Source: Cyanophora paradoxa
Taxonomy: Eukaryota; Glaucocystophyceae; Cyanophorales; Cyanophoraceae
Reading direction: 5' to 3'
Length of the DNA stretch: 64,000 nt
Assembly (NCBI GenBank): GCA_004431415.1
Contig: QPMI01000470.1
Location: 372,001 to 436,000 of the forward strand
Shown here: one piece after another, positions 32,667 to 43,500 of the stretch
Position numbering within the stretch: position 1 is the first letter of the stretch
How the letters are laid out: each line of letters starts with the position of its first letter
Program-made: the position numbers and the translations under genes
Notes under the pieces: generated by a model
What the model was told of the DNA's origin: nothing
Seen by the model: the letters and a program-made list of their open reading frames with translations, nothing else
Database searches by the model: none

Positions 32667-35600
32667 CTGTACTAAATGAATGGCGAGCGAAGTACAGCTC
32701 GCTCTTTTTATACCTGACGCGAACAGGAGCCGGCGAGCTGCTGCGCCGCCGCGCGCCGCCCGAGCCGGCCCGCGGCCGCCGCAGCGCCCCGGGCCAAGCT
32801 TAACTTCGTAATTAATAATTTCAGCTTCAAGCTGGCGGCCGCGGGGCCCGAGGCTCCCGAGCCGCCGAAGGAGGCCGCCGGGCGGCCCAGACGCATATGC
32901 ATGCGTACGTATACGCGGCCGCAGTCGCGGCCGCCGAGCATGCGATGATCATGATCTAGACTCTGAGATCTCGGCCCCGGGCCCGGCGGAGATCGAGCGC
33001 TCCACTTGCAATTGCCGCAGTGCAAGGTCGCGCGCAAGACGCCACTGGGCCCACCCGCCGGCGCCAAGAGGATGTAGCTCGAGATCGATCATCGGATCGA
33101 TATCGCTATTTAATTTTAATTTATATCATCGAAGCTGCAGCGCTAGCTGACGAGTCCAGTCATGATCAGGCCGACGCCGCGGTGCACGTGTCGAACTTAG
33201 AAGAAGACTTAGCTATAGCTATATATATATATTCGGGCTTGGGTACGAGCCGCGCCGCCCCCCGCCCGCCGCGTCCCCGCCGGCGCCCGGCCGGGCGCCG
33301 GCGCCGACAAGCTCGAGCCGCGCGCGCCGCCGCCCGCCGCGCCTCCACCCGACGGGCGAGCCGCGCTGCCGCCCGCCGCGCCTGCGCATGCGCCGGCGCC
33401 GCGACCGGCGAGTCGCGCCGCCGCCGCCGCCCGCCGCGCCTCCGAGGCTCAGCGCTAGCGCGCGACTGCTCCGCCCCGTCTCGAGAGCCACGTGTGCACG
33501 CCGCGCCGCCGCCCGCGGCCCCGCCGCCGCCGCCTGGAGACTGCGCCCGGCGGCCTGCAGCTGCAGCTGGAGCCCTGCCGCTGCCCCCGCGCGGCTGCTG
33601 GCCCCGCCGCGCCGCCGCTGTCGGCCAGTACAGGTACCCGGCCGATGAACATCAATACAAGTACCCTCGTCAAATTCGAATTCGAATTCGAAACCGTTGA
33701 ACGCCCGTAAGTATACATTTTTTTCAATGCCGGGTCACGTCACGCCTGCCGGGCCACGTCACGCCTGCAGGTGCTGCTGTCGTGACTCGTGACTGGCCCG
33801 TTGTATATTATACCGTATATATATAATTTGCAATTTGGTGGTCGAAAAATGACGTACTCGACGTACGTACATCATCGATATCGTTATCAAAATGGAGGTT
33901 CCTGAATCGGGCGAATCCTCCGCAATCTTGCTGAATTTTCCTGGACTCCTGTTAGTAGGCTGTTACGAGAGTCACGAGACTCCGGATCCCTGTACAGTGT
34001 ACATGGAGACTGATCGGATGATGGAGTCATCATGGCATGGACCGTCGGACCTGTCTTACTAAGTTAGGCACCAGTGCCGCACCACTGCCCGGGCCGCAGC
34101 AGCAAAGTTAGGCTGTCTATAGCTAAGCCTGTCTTAGCCTGTCTATCGTGCGTGATCACGATCACGGTCCCCCAGGATTCACGGACTCGGCGGATCACTT
34201 CCGAGTTCTTCGTGACGTCACACTTAGCGGCGTAACTTATAATTAGCTTTTACGTAAGTTAGCGCGCATCAAAATTTTGCGCCTCTTCCTCGATCGAATC
34301 GGTGTCATGCGCATGCGTATGCTGCGGTATCATCGCCGGTATGCAGTATAATGCAGACTCGCTCGTGTTATAAATTAGAGCTGCGGCTCGAACTCAAAAC
34401 CCCCAGCTCGAGCCAGCTCGAGCCGGCCCGCTCCTGGCTGCCTCGAGCCAGCTCGAGCCGGGCTCGAGCCGACCTACGGGGAGGAGTACCCCAGCCCCGG
34501 ACTTAGGCGTGCGGAGAAACCATGCATATGATCTCCAGCGCTAGCTCGTGCGGACATGCTAAATGCGTGTTATATCAGAGAATAGCGGCTGGTTAGCCTG
34601 TATTTAATTTGATGACTCGGGAAGGTGACACGCGCTGGCCCGGAAACGAGCTGTTTATAATTCGTCAGAGGCCGCCTCTCGCCCCCCCCGGCTCGAGCCC
34701 TAGCTGGCCGGCTCGACCTAGCTCGCGCGCCCCTCCGGGCTCGAGCCAGCCCTCCCCCCTCGGCTCGAGCCGCCGGCTCGAGCGAGCCGCCCCTCGCCAC
34801 GAGCCGGCTCGAGCCGGGCTCGCTCGAGCCAGGCTCGCTCGAGCCGAAGCTCTAACGCGCGTGGCTCAGCCTGCAGCGGCTAGCGCTCGCGCGCGCGCGC
34901 GCGACTGCGCATGCGTCACTGCGAGGGTTCGCCGGTTCGGTCAACTTCGGTCACGAGTTCGGTGTTGTTAAACTCAAAAGCGCTCGGAACCCCGGGAACT
35001 CGGAAGTGGCTGGGAACTTGAAAGTTCGCTCGGATACCTTTTTTCCTGATGTTTTCTGCTCTCGCAACCTAAACCTCCGCGTTAGCAATAGAAACTTGCA
35101 ACAGCGCTTCAATCAGAATGAGCCTTCCGAGCGGACTCGTAACTTGAGTCGTAAGCTTGGCTTTGCTTGCCAAGTTGCTCGAGAGTCGAAACCGGTCATG
35201 ATTCATGACTCATGAGCATCATGGTTTAACACGTGCTAATCATTTGGATCAGCTTTTATTCTAACACCCCTTCGACTCTCATACATAATACATCATTAAA
35301 CATAAATATCAATGCGTCATCACATGATGATCTTAGCGCTATGATGAAGTTACTCGGAAGCATTCTAGATCTGCGGCGATTCTGCGCAGCTGGATATATA
35401 TATATATATATCGCGATCGATCGCGCACACGTCATGATCGTCGTCATCACGATCATGATCATGATGTGACATTTAGCTATACTATGATAGAGAGTTGAAG
35501 ACTCCGACTGTCAATAATTGCGAGCTCGAGCGCGACGTGCACGGTGCACCTCCAGAGGTCGAGCTCGAGCCGGCCTAGGCACCTCGCAAGCGTCGCACTC

Positions 35601-36687
35601 GCAACCGCCTGTGCGGATTTATTATTTGGTGCCGTTTCGAATTCTAAATTCTTCATTCTTCTGGCTTCTTTAAAAATCTAATTTTATAATTGGAACTATG
35701 CGTACACTAATATTCATGCACTGCATGGTAGGCCGGTTATATACGTTAACGTTTGCATGCATATGTGCGCGCGCAGCGGTCGAATATTAATATAGCTTAA
35801 AAATTGTTCACGGTTTAAATTCATGATTATAGCTGTTAATTGAAATATCGATCTAGAATTCCATATTTGTGTGGTCTTTTTCGTTGTTCCGGCTTACGAG
35901 GAATGCTGCATCCCGAAGAACGCGAGAACTTCGGAACCCTTTACTCCCTTTGATCGAATTCCTCTCTTCTTCTTCAAAGGCTTAGCACGTTCCGACCTCG
36001 CGTTGCGCTGCGGGCGCATGAGCGCACGAGCACATCAGGAGCAACAGAAGCAGCAGCAGCAGCAGCAGCAGCGCAGGAGCACAACAAGAACGACGCGTAC
36101 GGGTGCACGTGCGAGCTAGGCCTCTCTCTTCAAGCAGGCCTCGCAGTCCAGCAGGTCGCTCAATCGGACTTTTCAGGTTCTTCGTACGCTCTCTCAATTC
36201 CCACCTTTCCCGGTCGCCTCTCTGCCCGGCGGCACTCGCTTGAACATCTAATTCTTGTAGCGAAGTGCATTCCTTTCGCGCTAGAGCTCCCTTCACCTGC
36301 TGACGCTCGCGCGCGTTTCCGCAGATACCGTGAAATCTCAACAACGTCAACTTAGTTTTCGCGCGTACGCATACGCGCCGGCAAAAATCCTCGCCGCCCG
36401 CGAAGCGTATTGGCTCACATATGCGCTTGCAGAACAGCGAAGGACGGGCCCTTCTCGCAGCGACTTGGGTCGCTTGACGTGTCTTCGAGTTCCCTGTGGC
36501 TCCCTTCGTTAAGGACCCGCAGCCGCCACGGACTTCGCGCGCGCGTCTTCGATGGCCCCTCCCTCCACCTGTGGACGCCCGTGGACTCCGCCCCACGTCT
36601 CCAGCAGCGACTGGACCCGACCCGTACGCGCTCTGTGCTTCCCGCGCGGTTTTTGGGCCCCCGTCCGACCCCATCCTCCCTCAGTAT
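32667..36687. other. 4-kb intergenic region, palindrome-rich, no supported gene
   Basis: 32667-33060 and 33240-33640 are GC-rich (repeated CGCCGCCGCCCGCCGCGCC); the rest is AT-richer. Perfect palindromes are dense: GCATATGC, ATCGATCATCGGATCGAT-like clusters, TTCGAATTCGAATTCGAA (33670s), ATGATCATGATCATGAT (35450s), TATATATATATATA (35395). 34386-34855 has more than a dozen GGCTCGAGCC-type motifs. A (CAG)8 run lies at 36047-36072. Open frames at 33020-33700 and 35982-36674 look like composition artefacts. The promoter of the next gene should lie near 36.5-36.7 kb. Confidence 0.6.
34386..34855. repeat. Cluster of CTCGAG-centred palindromes
   Basis: GCTCGAGCC, GGCTCGAGCC or GCTCGAGCCGG recurs many times in about 470 bases, in both tandem and dispersed form. 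Each is its own reverse complement around CTCGAG, so the cluster could fold into many alternative hairpins. The function is unknown. Confidence 0.8.
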
Positions 36688-38937
36688 ATGAAGACTGCGG
36701 AGCCGGAGCCCTGTGACCGCTCGAGGGCCGAGCCGACCGCCCAGCAGCTGCTCGAGCCCCCGGCCTTCCTCAGGGCGGCGATGCCACCCAAGCCCGCGGC
36801 CGAGGCGCCGCCGCCGCCCACCTCGCCCCTCCGCCTCTCTGTAACGCTCCCCGGCGAGGCCAAGACCGAGCAGCAGCAGCAGCCGCCCCGGGACCGGGTC
36901 GAGGTGGAGGCGGCCGCCGCGGCCCTCGCCGCGCTCGAGTCATACGACACGTCGCGCATCCCGGGCTCGCCACTGCGGCACCCGGCGATGGCCGCGACCC
37001 TCCCCGGCCCGGCCGCCGTCGCCGCCGGCCTTCCGCCCCGCCGGGCGCGTATCTGGGAAGAGGACTCGTCGCCTTCGCCCGGGGACGCATCGGAGGCGGC
37101 GCGCGCCCAGCGGGCGGCCCGCGGCCGCATCGGCAGCCGCCGCCCGAGCGACGAGTCGGTGCGCGCCGACACGCCGCGCGGCGTTGACGAGGAGCGGTGC
37201 GGCGGCGCCTCGGCCTGCACGACGCCCCGCGACGCCGCCGCGGCCGGCGGCTGCGCGTACCCGCCGCAGAACTACTGGCCCCCCAGATGCCCCGCATGGA
37301 CGCCTCGTTCCCCCTCCACCCTTCGGCTGCCCGATGCCGCCCCCGCCTTCAGCCTACGGCCACTCCGAGGCGTTTCCGCCCTCCCCCTTCTTCCCCCCGG
37401 CCCCGTTCGCGCGCCCTTCGTACCCCCCGTATCCCGGTAGCTTCCCGTACGCCCCCCCGCACGGGTGGTTCCAGCCCCAGCCCTGCGAACGTGAGTCTCG
37501 CCCGCTTCCCTCTTTTCCCGCCTTTGGAACGCCAGCACTGATCGTAAGACCACCCGCAGCGGCTGCGCGCCCCCCTGCGGCCTCTGAGCATCAGCAGCAG
37601 CAGCAGCAGACATCCCCGTCGGACAGGAAGCAGAAGCGGGGCGGGGAGAGCCCATCGGGACCGGAGGCCCCGCGGCGCGAGTCCGAGCCGACGGCCAAGA
37701 GGGCCCGCCGGAATGCCGCCGGGGGCGATCGCCGCTCGCCCGTCCACCACCCCATCGAGGCCCTGCCGCAAGTCATGGCCCCGCACGGCTCGCCCCCCGG
37801 CTCCAGCACCGCGTACCCCTCCCCCTTTGTGATCATGAAGCGGCACCTGCACAAGGTCAACAACTCGTTCTTCAGGTGGGCCCTGACCTGATCCACGGCC
37901 CTGCCTCTCTGATCCGATCCGATCCGATCTGATCTGATCTGATCTCGCCCCCCCGCAGCACGGACGCGTACGAGGCGGGGCTGGCCCCGGGCCAGCTCCT
38001 CTACGTCCTCACCTCGGAGCAGCGCTACCGCATCGGCCTCTTCGATCGCTCGGACGTGGCCCGCTGGGTCGGCGCCCGCGTCACCTTCTGCCTCCGCTAC
38101 GGTACTTGCTTTGGTTTGGTTCTTGTATCGTCCGTCTCATTTACAAACGAACTCGGCGGCAGCGGTGACGCAGGCCAAGGTCGTGTCGAAGAAGGAAGGG
38201 CGGAGCGACCCGCTCTCTGCGAGCCGCGACATGCCCCTCGCGTGCTTCACCACGGGCCCCGGAATCAAGGTGAGGGAGGAAGAAGAAGAAGAGGAGGGGC
38301 GAACTAACTAACTAACTAACTACTCGCCCTCTTTCGAAGACTGTTACTATTCGTTACTATGAAAAGCTTCTCTGACGCGCTTCGCTTTCCAGGGCCCGAA
38401 CTGGTGCACGGACGTGTCGGGTGTGGTCAACGAAGACGGCGAGCTTGACACGACGTTCGCCCTGGCCGCCACCTCGGTGCGTGCGCTCGCCCGGAAACGA
38501 CAAATTAAACGAACAAACCCGCGTTTAATGTGGTTCCCACCGCGAACTTGAGCTTAACCTTGTTGATGTCAACTTCTCGCTCGATTCCCTCTTAACGCGT
38601 TTCCTCTCCCTTGTTCTGCAGTTCCTCCACGGCCGGCGCTGGTTCTACATCGATTTCACCGTCGAGCCGGCGCCGGGCCGCCCCGCCGTGCGCAACACCG
38701 GCATCATCACGTGCTACGTAAAGGTAATTCAAATTCTCTTATAGTCTCTTATATAAGCGTTCTTATATGATGCTAACGGTTTGTTTGTTTGGTCGGTACG
38801 CGCAGGCGCGGGCCGCCGCCAGCGCCGAGGCACGGCCGGCGGGCGACGGCGGCATCTCGCTACCCCCGGCGCCGCCCCCGCCCCCGGGGTACTTCGACCA
38901 CGTCCCCATCGGCCCCGACGCCGCCGCCCCTCAGTAG
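36688..38937 (+). CDS. Unrecognised, probably nuclear protein with Pro-rich N terminus and conserved-looking C-terminal domain
   Basis: ATG 36688 (MKTAEPEPCDRSRAEP) begins a long Ala/Pro-rich exon, with a small splice near 37300 into a Pro/Phe/Tyr-rich stretch (FPPSPFFPPAPFARPSYPPY). The next exon has poly-Gln, basic patches SDRKQKRGG and TAKRARRN (NLS-like), and FVIMKRHLHKVNNSFF. Short exons then give STDAYEAGLAPGQLLYVLTS, EQRYRIGLFDRSDVARWVGA, FCLRY, AVTQAKVVSKKEGRSD, GPNWCTDVSGVVNEDGELDT, FLHGRRWFYIDFTVEPAPG and AVRNTGIITCYVK, followed by a Pro-rich tail ending PDAAAPQ-stop. The C-terminal 200 residues alternate hydrophobic strands and turns, consistent with a beta-sandwich. I cannot assign a family; a transcription-factor role is only suggested by the NLS-like and low-complexity parts. 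Confidence 0.65.
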
Positions 38938-40530
38938 CAGCAGCAGTAGTAGCCCGCGGCGCCAAGCAAAGCAAAAACAGCCGCATGTACCAATACCCCC
39001 CTCTGCCTTCCTTCCTTCCCATCCCTCTTTCCCAAAGTCGATGGACGTGGCACCCTTGGCTTGCCGTTCCGCCGTCCCCCCCTCCACTCCGAAAGAGAAG
39101 TATAATATAGTGGCTCTTCTTCGCATCCGGATTCGGACCCGGGCTTGTAAATGGGATGCTTGCGTTAAGGTATTTTCAACGCTCTTCCCCCTATCTGTTG
39201 TTATTATTATTGGTTTCGCGCCAACTAGTCTATTGGCAGCGCGGTTATAGTCGTCGCTCGCGCTGCTCTATTATTGTCGCCTTTCAAGCTTCGCATATAG
39301 CTTCAGAACCGTATGCAAAGTGTCCATGTCGACGATCTAGCACACCGTGTGGACCTGGACCCGTAAGCAAGTGTAGAAGCAGATCTCGCTCTAGTGCAGA
39401 ATTACTGTAGGTCAACACTAGCAGTACTTCTTTGAATCGGACCGGGCCTTTTCCTGTCCCAGGTGGTGTGCGCGATTCGAGACTCAGCTCACAATTTGGC
39501 AGATGTATATTGTAGTTCACTTCACCCCTAAACTTGAAAGATGATGGACGCTTGAACGTGTAGTGTATTCTAGTGCTCTAGATCTTTTAAATTTCGCTTA
39601 GCTTTCTGGACAGTGTCGAGCTCAATATTAGTGATCATGAGAACAAAACATCAGTCAATCGGTATCAGCCTGCATATATATGCATCTGCCAGTGAAGTCT
39701 GCATGGGGACCGGCACCCAGGCGCCGCCGTGGTCCGTGGCACGCGCCGAGTGGGGTATCGATATATATCGCATGAGCTATACGCCGTTATGGTAACCTTG
39801 AACGATTCTCGGTACGGTGATTATCAACGCATATATATATGGCTCGCCGAGTCGCACTTAAGCTTCACTGAGTCAAGCCTTGACGACAGTGAATTCGAAG
39901 GCCTAATCCACGTTCCTGGCCCAGTGGCAAGATCTTTGATTTAGCTGATCATGATCATGATCATGATCCGATCATGACTCGAGCTCAGTGAGTTTGATTC
40001 GCATGCATACGGTTGCAATTGCTGTCCCGGATCCCGATCCCGATCCCGGAGTCCTGCGCATCATGGCACTGCGGCATGCCGCAGTGCCGCAGCCTGGCAG
40101 TGCATATGGTGGTCCTCAACCTGGCAGGGCCGGGCCTAGGCCTAGCCTAGCAGTCTGGCGGCGCCCGGCCGGGCCCTGGCCGCCGGGCCATGTCGCCCTC
40201 AAGCTAGCGCTCCGAGGCTCCGAGGCTATAGCTAATTAAGTTTTTTTTTATATAAGTCACTAATTGGTAAATTCCTCACCGAGTACTAGTCAGTCAGATT
40301 TCGTGAGCCACGCCACGCGTACAAAGCTAGATTCCGAGCTACGTATACTTTCTCGCGATCGACGTCATGATCGATATATATCGATATCACACACGCGCAC
40401 GTCTCCCCGCGCATGCATATGAACATAGCGTCAACATTGGAAGCCTCGGAGACCTCGGCGCTCTAGATCTAGATCTTAGCAGGCAGCGCTAGATCAACTC
40501 ATATGACATCGGATTGTACGTCATCTGATT
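38938..40530. other. Intergenic region between convergent genes, palindrome-rich
   Basis: No supported gene. It contains a 22-base perfect palindrome of GATCAT units at 39947-39968, GGATCCCGATCCCGATCCCG (40029-40048), TATCGATATATATCG at about 39765, and GATCGATATATATCGATATC at 40370-40389. Open frames are short and without recognisable sequence. Confidence 0.65.
39947..39968. repeat. 22-bp perfect palindrome of GATCAT units
   Basis: GATCATGATCATGATC extended by one more ATGATC unit; it equals its own reverse complement. Confidence 0.95.
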
Positions 40531-43500
40531 TCAGCCTTGGGCAGCTGCAGGGGGGCCGGCGCCGGGGGGCGGGCCGCGAGCCGCGCGCCGCCCCCGCCCC
40601 CCCCGCCGCCGCCGAGCGCTGCGGAGGGCGAGAAGGACGGCCAGTGCCGCGGCGAGGGCGGCCAAGAGGGCCGTGTCAGAGGGCAGGCGCCCGAGCCCCG
40701 CGCGCGTCGCCGCCGCCTGCAGCCGCTCCTGCGCAACTGATCAGTTTACGGAGATCAAATTCAGCTTTGTTTACTTCTAGTGCTATATGGTTACGCGCCT
40801 GGGCCCATAGCTGCGCCAAGGCCACCCGCACGAGCCACGAGGAGAATATTTGCCCAGCATCCGCCCCGCCGTCCCCGGCCGCCAGTCTATTTTTGGAATC
40901 AGGCTGCGGGGGGTACCGAGTGGAACGGGGCTCGGGTACTGACCGGTAGAGCTCCCGGGCGCGGCTGAGGTTCCTCCCAACTCCATCTCCCCCGTGGTAC
41001 ATCTTTTTCGGGTGGCCGGTCAGGGCGAGGGTGCCGGAGAGGGGGTACCCCGGACCTGGGCGAGGTTGAAGGACGCCTGCCGTACCCCCGCCTCGCTTGC
41101 GGCTCTGTAGTGCTCCAGGGCTCGGGCCTGCGTACAGGCTCGGTGGACGAAGAAAAAGGAGGGGGGGGGGGGGCAGGGGGGACACGGGGGGGGGGGGGGG
41201 GGATGAACCTTGTCCGGGCCCTCGCCGGTACCCCCCGCCTCAGGCGGATCCAGCGCGCCGCGCCTTCGGAAAGTGAGCCGCGGACGCGAGGATCGTGAAC
41301 CACTGTACCCCCGACGAACCCGTAGTAGTGGTAGTCCCCCAGGGGGAGGTGCAGGTGCCTGTGCCCCTCGTACAGGGCTCGCTCATTGTACTCCCTCGCC
41401 CTTCCGTGCCGCCCGGAGACCGCCGACGGGCCCAGGAATCTGCGAACGAAGAAGTTAAGGGGATGGGGTGGGGGGGGGGGGGGGGGGAGAGAAGGGCGCC
41501 CGGCGGGGGGTACCGATCCAGCATCCAGGCCGCGTTGGCCATCGCGATGGCGTACCCCATCTCGGCCGCCTGCGTCGCGCGGGCGTGATTGGCGTCGCGC
41601 GGGGCGCGCGGGGAATTGACCGGCGGCCGCTGGGCGGCCGCTGGGCGCCGGGCGCGCAGGAGGGGGGTACGTGGGTACGCACCGCCGAGTAGTGCAGGAG
41701 GGCGCGGTGCTCCCTGCGCCCGCCTCAGGCTTAGCCGCCCTCCGGTGATCTCGAGCTCACGAAGGTCGTCCGGAAGGGCCCGAGATTAGGGGAAGGGGCC
41801 CCTGCTGGCTGTCTGTCTGGGCGGCCTCTCGGCCCCGACCCGGGCCCCGCCCCGGCCCCGGCCCTGAAGCTAGCAGCTAGCCCAGCTAGCCAAGCTAGCC
41901 AAGCTAGCCAAACCGGTACCGTTATCAGCCTGAACTCTTACCGGTACCGCTACCGTTATCAGCCCAGCTAGCCAAACCAGTACGGGTACCGTTATCAGTC
42001 CAGCTAGCCAAACCGGTACGGGTACCGAATCTCTAGAGAAGCCGACCCCGACCCCGGCCCCTGCCCCGGCCCCGGCCCCGGCCCCGCCCCCGGCCCCCGG
42101 CCTCCGTCCCGGCCCCGGCCCCGGCCCGCCCCCGGCCCCCGGCCTCCGTCCCGGCCCCGGCCCCGCCCCCGGCCCCGGCCTCCGTCCCGGCCCCGGCCCC
42201 GGCCCCGCCCCCGGTCCCCGGGCGCACCGGTAATCGAGGTAGGCGCCGAATCCGTCCCGAACGGAGCGCGCCCAGGGGCCGAACCCCGCCGCGTGCCGCA
42301 GCCTGGGGGGAGGAGGGTCAGGGGAAGAAGAGTGAAGGAACGGGCGGCGCGAACTCGGCTCGGCCAGCGAGGCCGGCCGCGCCGTGCTAAAGGCTCGAAC
42401 GGGGCCGAAGGGGGGATGCAGAGGAAACGAGGACCAAGGCAGCGAAGGGGAGAGGCACGTCCGCTAAGCGTCGCTCGAGCGGGGCGGGCGGGGCGGGGCG
42501 GGGCGGGGCGGGGCGGGCCGGGGGCTGGGCGCCAAGGGGAGACGTGGGGGAGGCGGGCTGGGGGGGCCCGGGGCGCCGGTCGCGCTAGGGAAATGGCGGC
42601 TCACTAGCTAGAAATTCGAGGCCGGGGCCGGGGCCAGGCCTAGAGAAATTCCGAATCCAAAGGAAGGGCGCACTTGGGTACGGCGGCGGGGGCGCTGCGG
42701 GGGCGCCCCTCGGCCGAGAGGAGCATGACGCCCGTGTGGAAGACAGCGTCCACGTGCCTGCTCGGATCAGATCAGATCAGATCGGATCAGCTCCGATCGG
42801 ATCAGATGTTCTACTCGACAAGCGGCCGCAGGGCTCTCTACTACTGAGTCTCTAGGCCGCGGCGGGGCGCATGAACGGCGCTCAGAAGCCCGGCGACCTC
42901 CGGGACCGCCGCGGGCGGGCTCCGGCGGGCGGGAGCCACGCTCGAAGGGGCGGCGGGACGCTTAAACGGGGCCTGAAGCCCAGAGAGCGTACCCCGCGCG
43001 GGCGACGGCATCGAAGTAGTAGTAGGCCGTGTCCGGGTTCGGCTTCCCGTCCACCGTACCCACCCCGCCTGTGGGGGGTACGGATCAAAGAGGGGTGGGG
43101 GAAGAGGAAGGAGTAGCAGGGGGGTACCGCGGTACATGGACGCGGCGTTGAAGACTGCGTTCGCGTTGCCGCGCACCGCCGCGCGGTCGAACTCCGCCAA
43201 CGCCTGGCGGGGTACCGGAAATCAATGAATTGAGGGGGAAGAAGAGAGTTCGGGGGGGGGGGGGGGGGGACGCGCGCCTTCTTGTGGTCCTGGGGTACGT
43301 GGAGGCCGTGCATGTGCATGTACGCCAGCCCGTTCATCGCCTGGTATCCCCGCGCCCCGCCCGGATGAGTTCCTGCCGGATCGGACGGGGTTACCCCCCT
43401 CCGAACCTCGGTATCCCCCTGTCCAGCGGCCTTCGTGAAGCGATCGAAGGCCGAAGCGTAGTCGACGGCGCATCCCTCGCCCCTAACCTGTGGGGGATAC

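Noticed and set aside
33020-33700. 226-codon Arg/Ala-rich open frame
   Set aside because: GC-repeat composition, no start context, no neighbouring exons.
41160-41480. Poly-G tracts as possible genes or origins
   Set aside because: They fall in introns of the minus-strand SEL1L-like gene, where the transcript is pyrimidine-rich.
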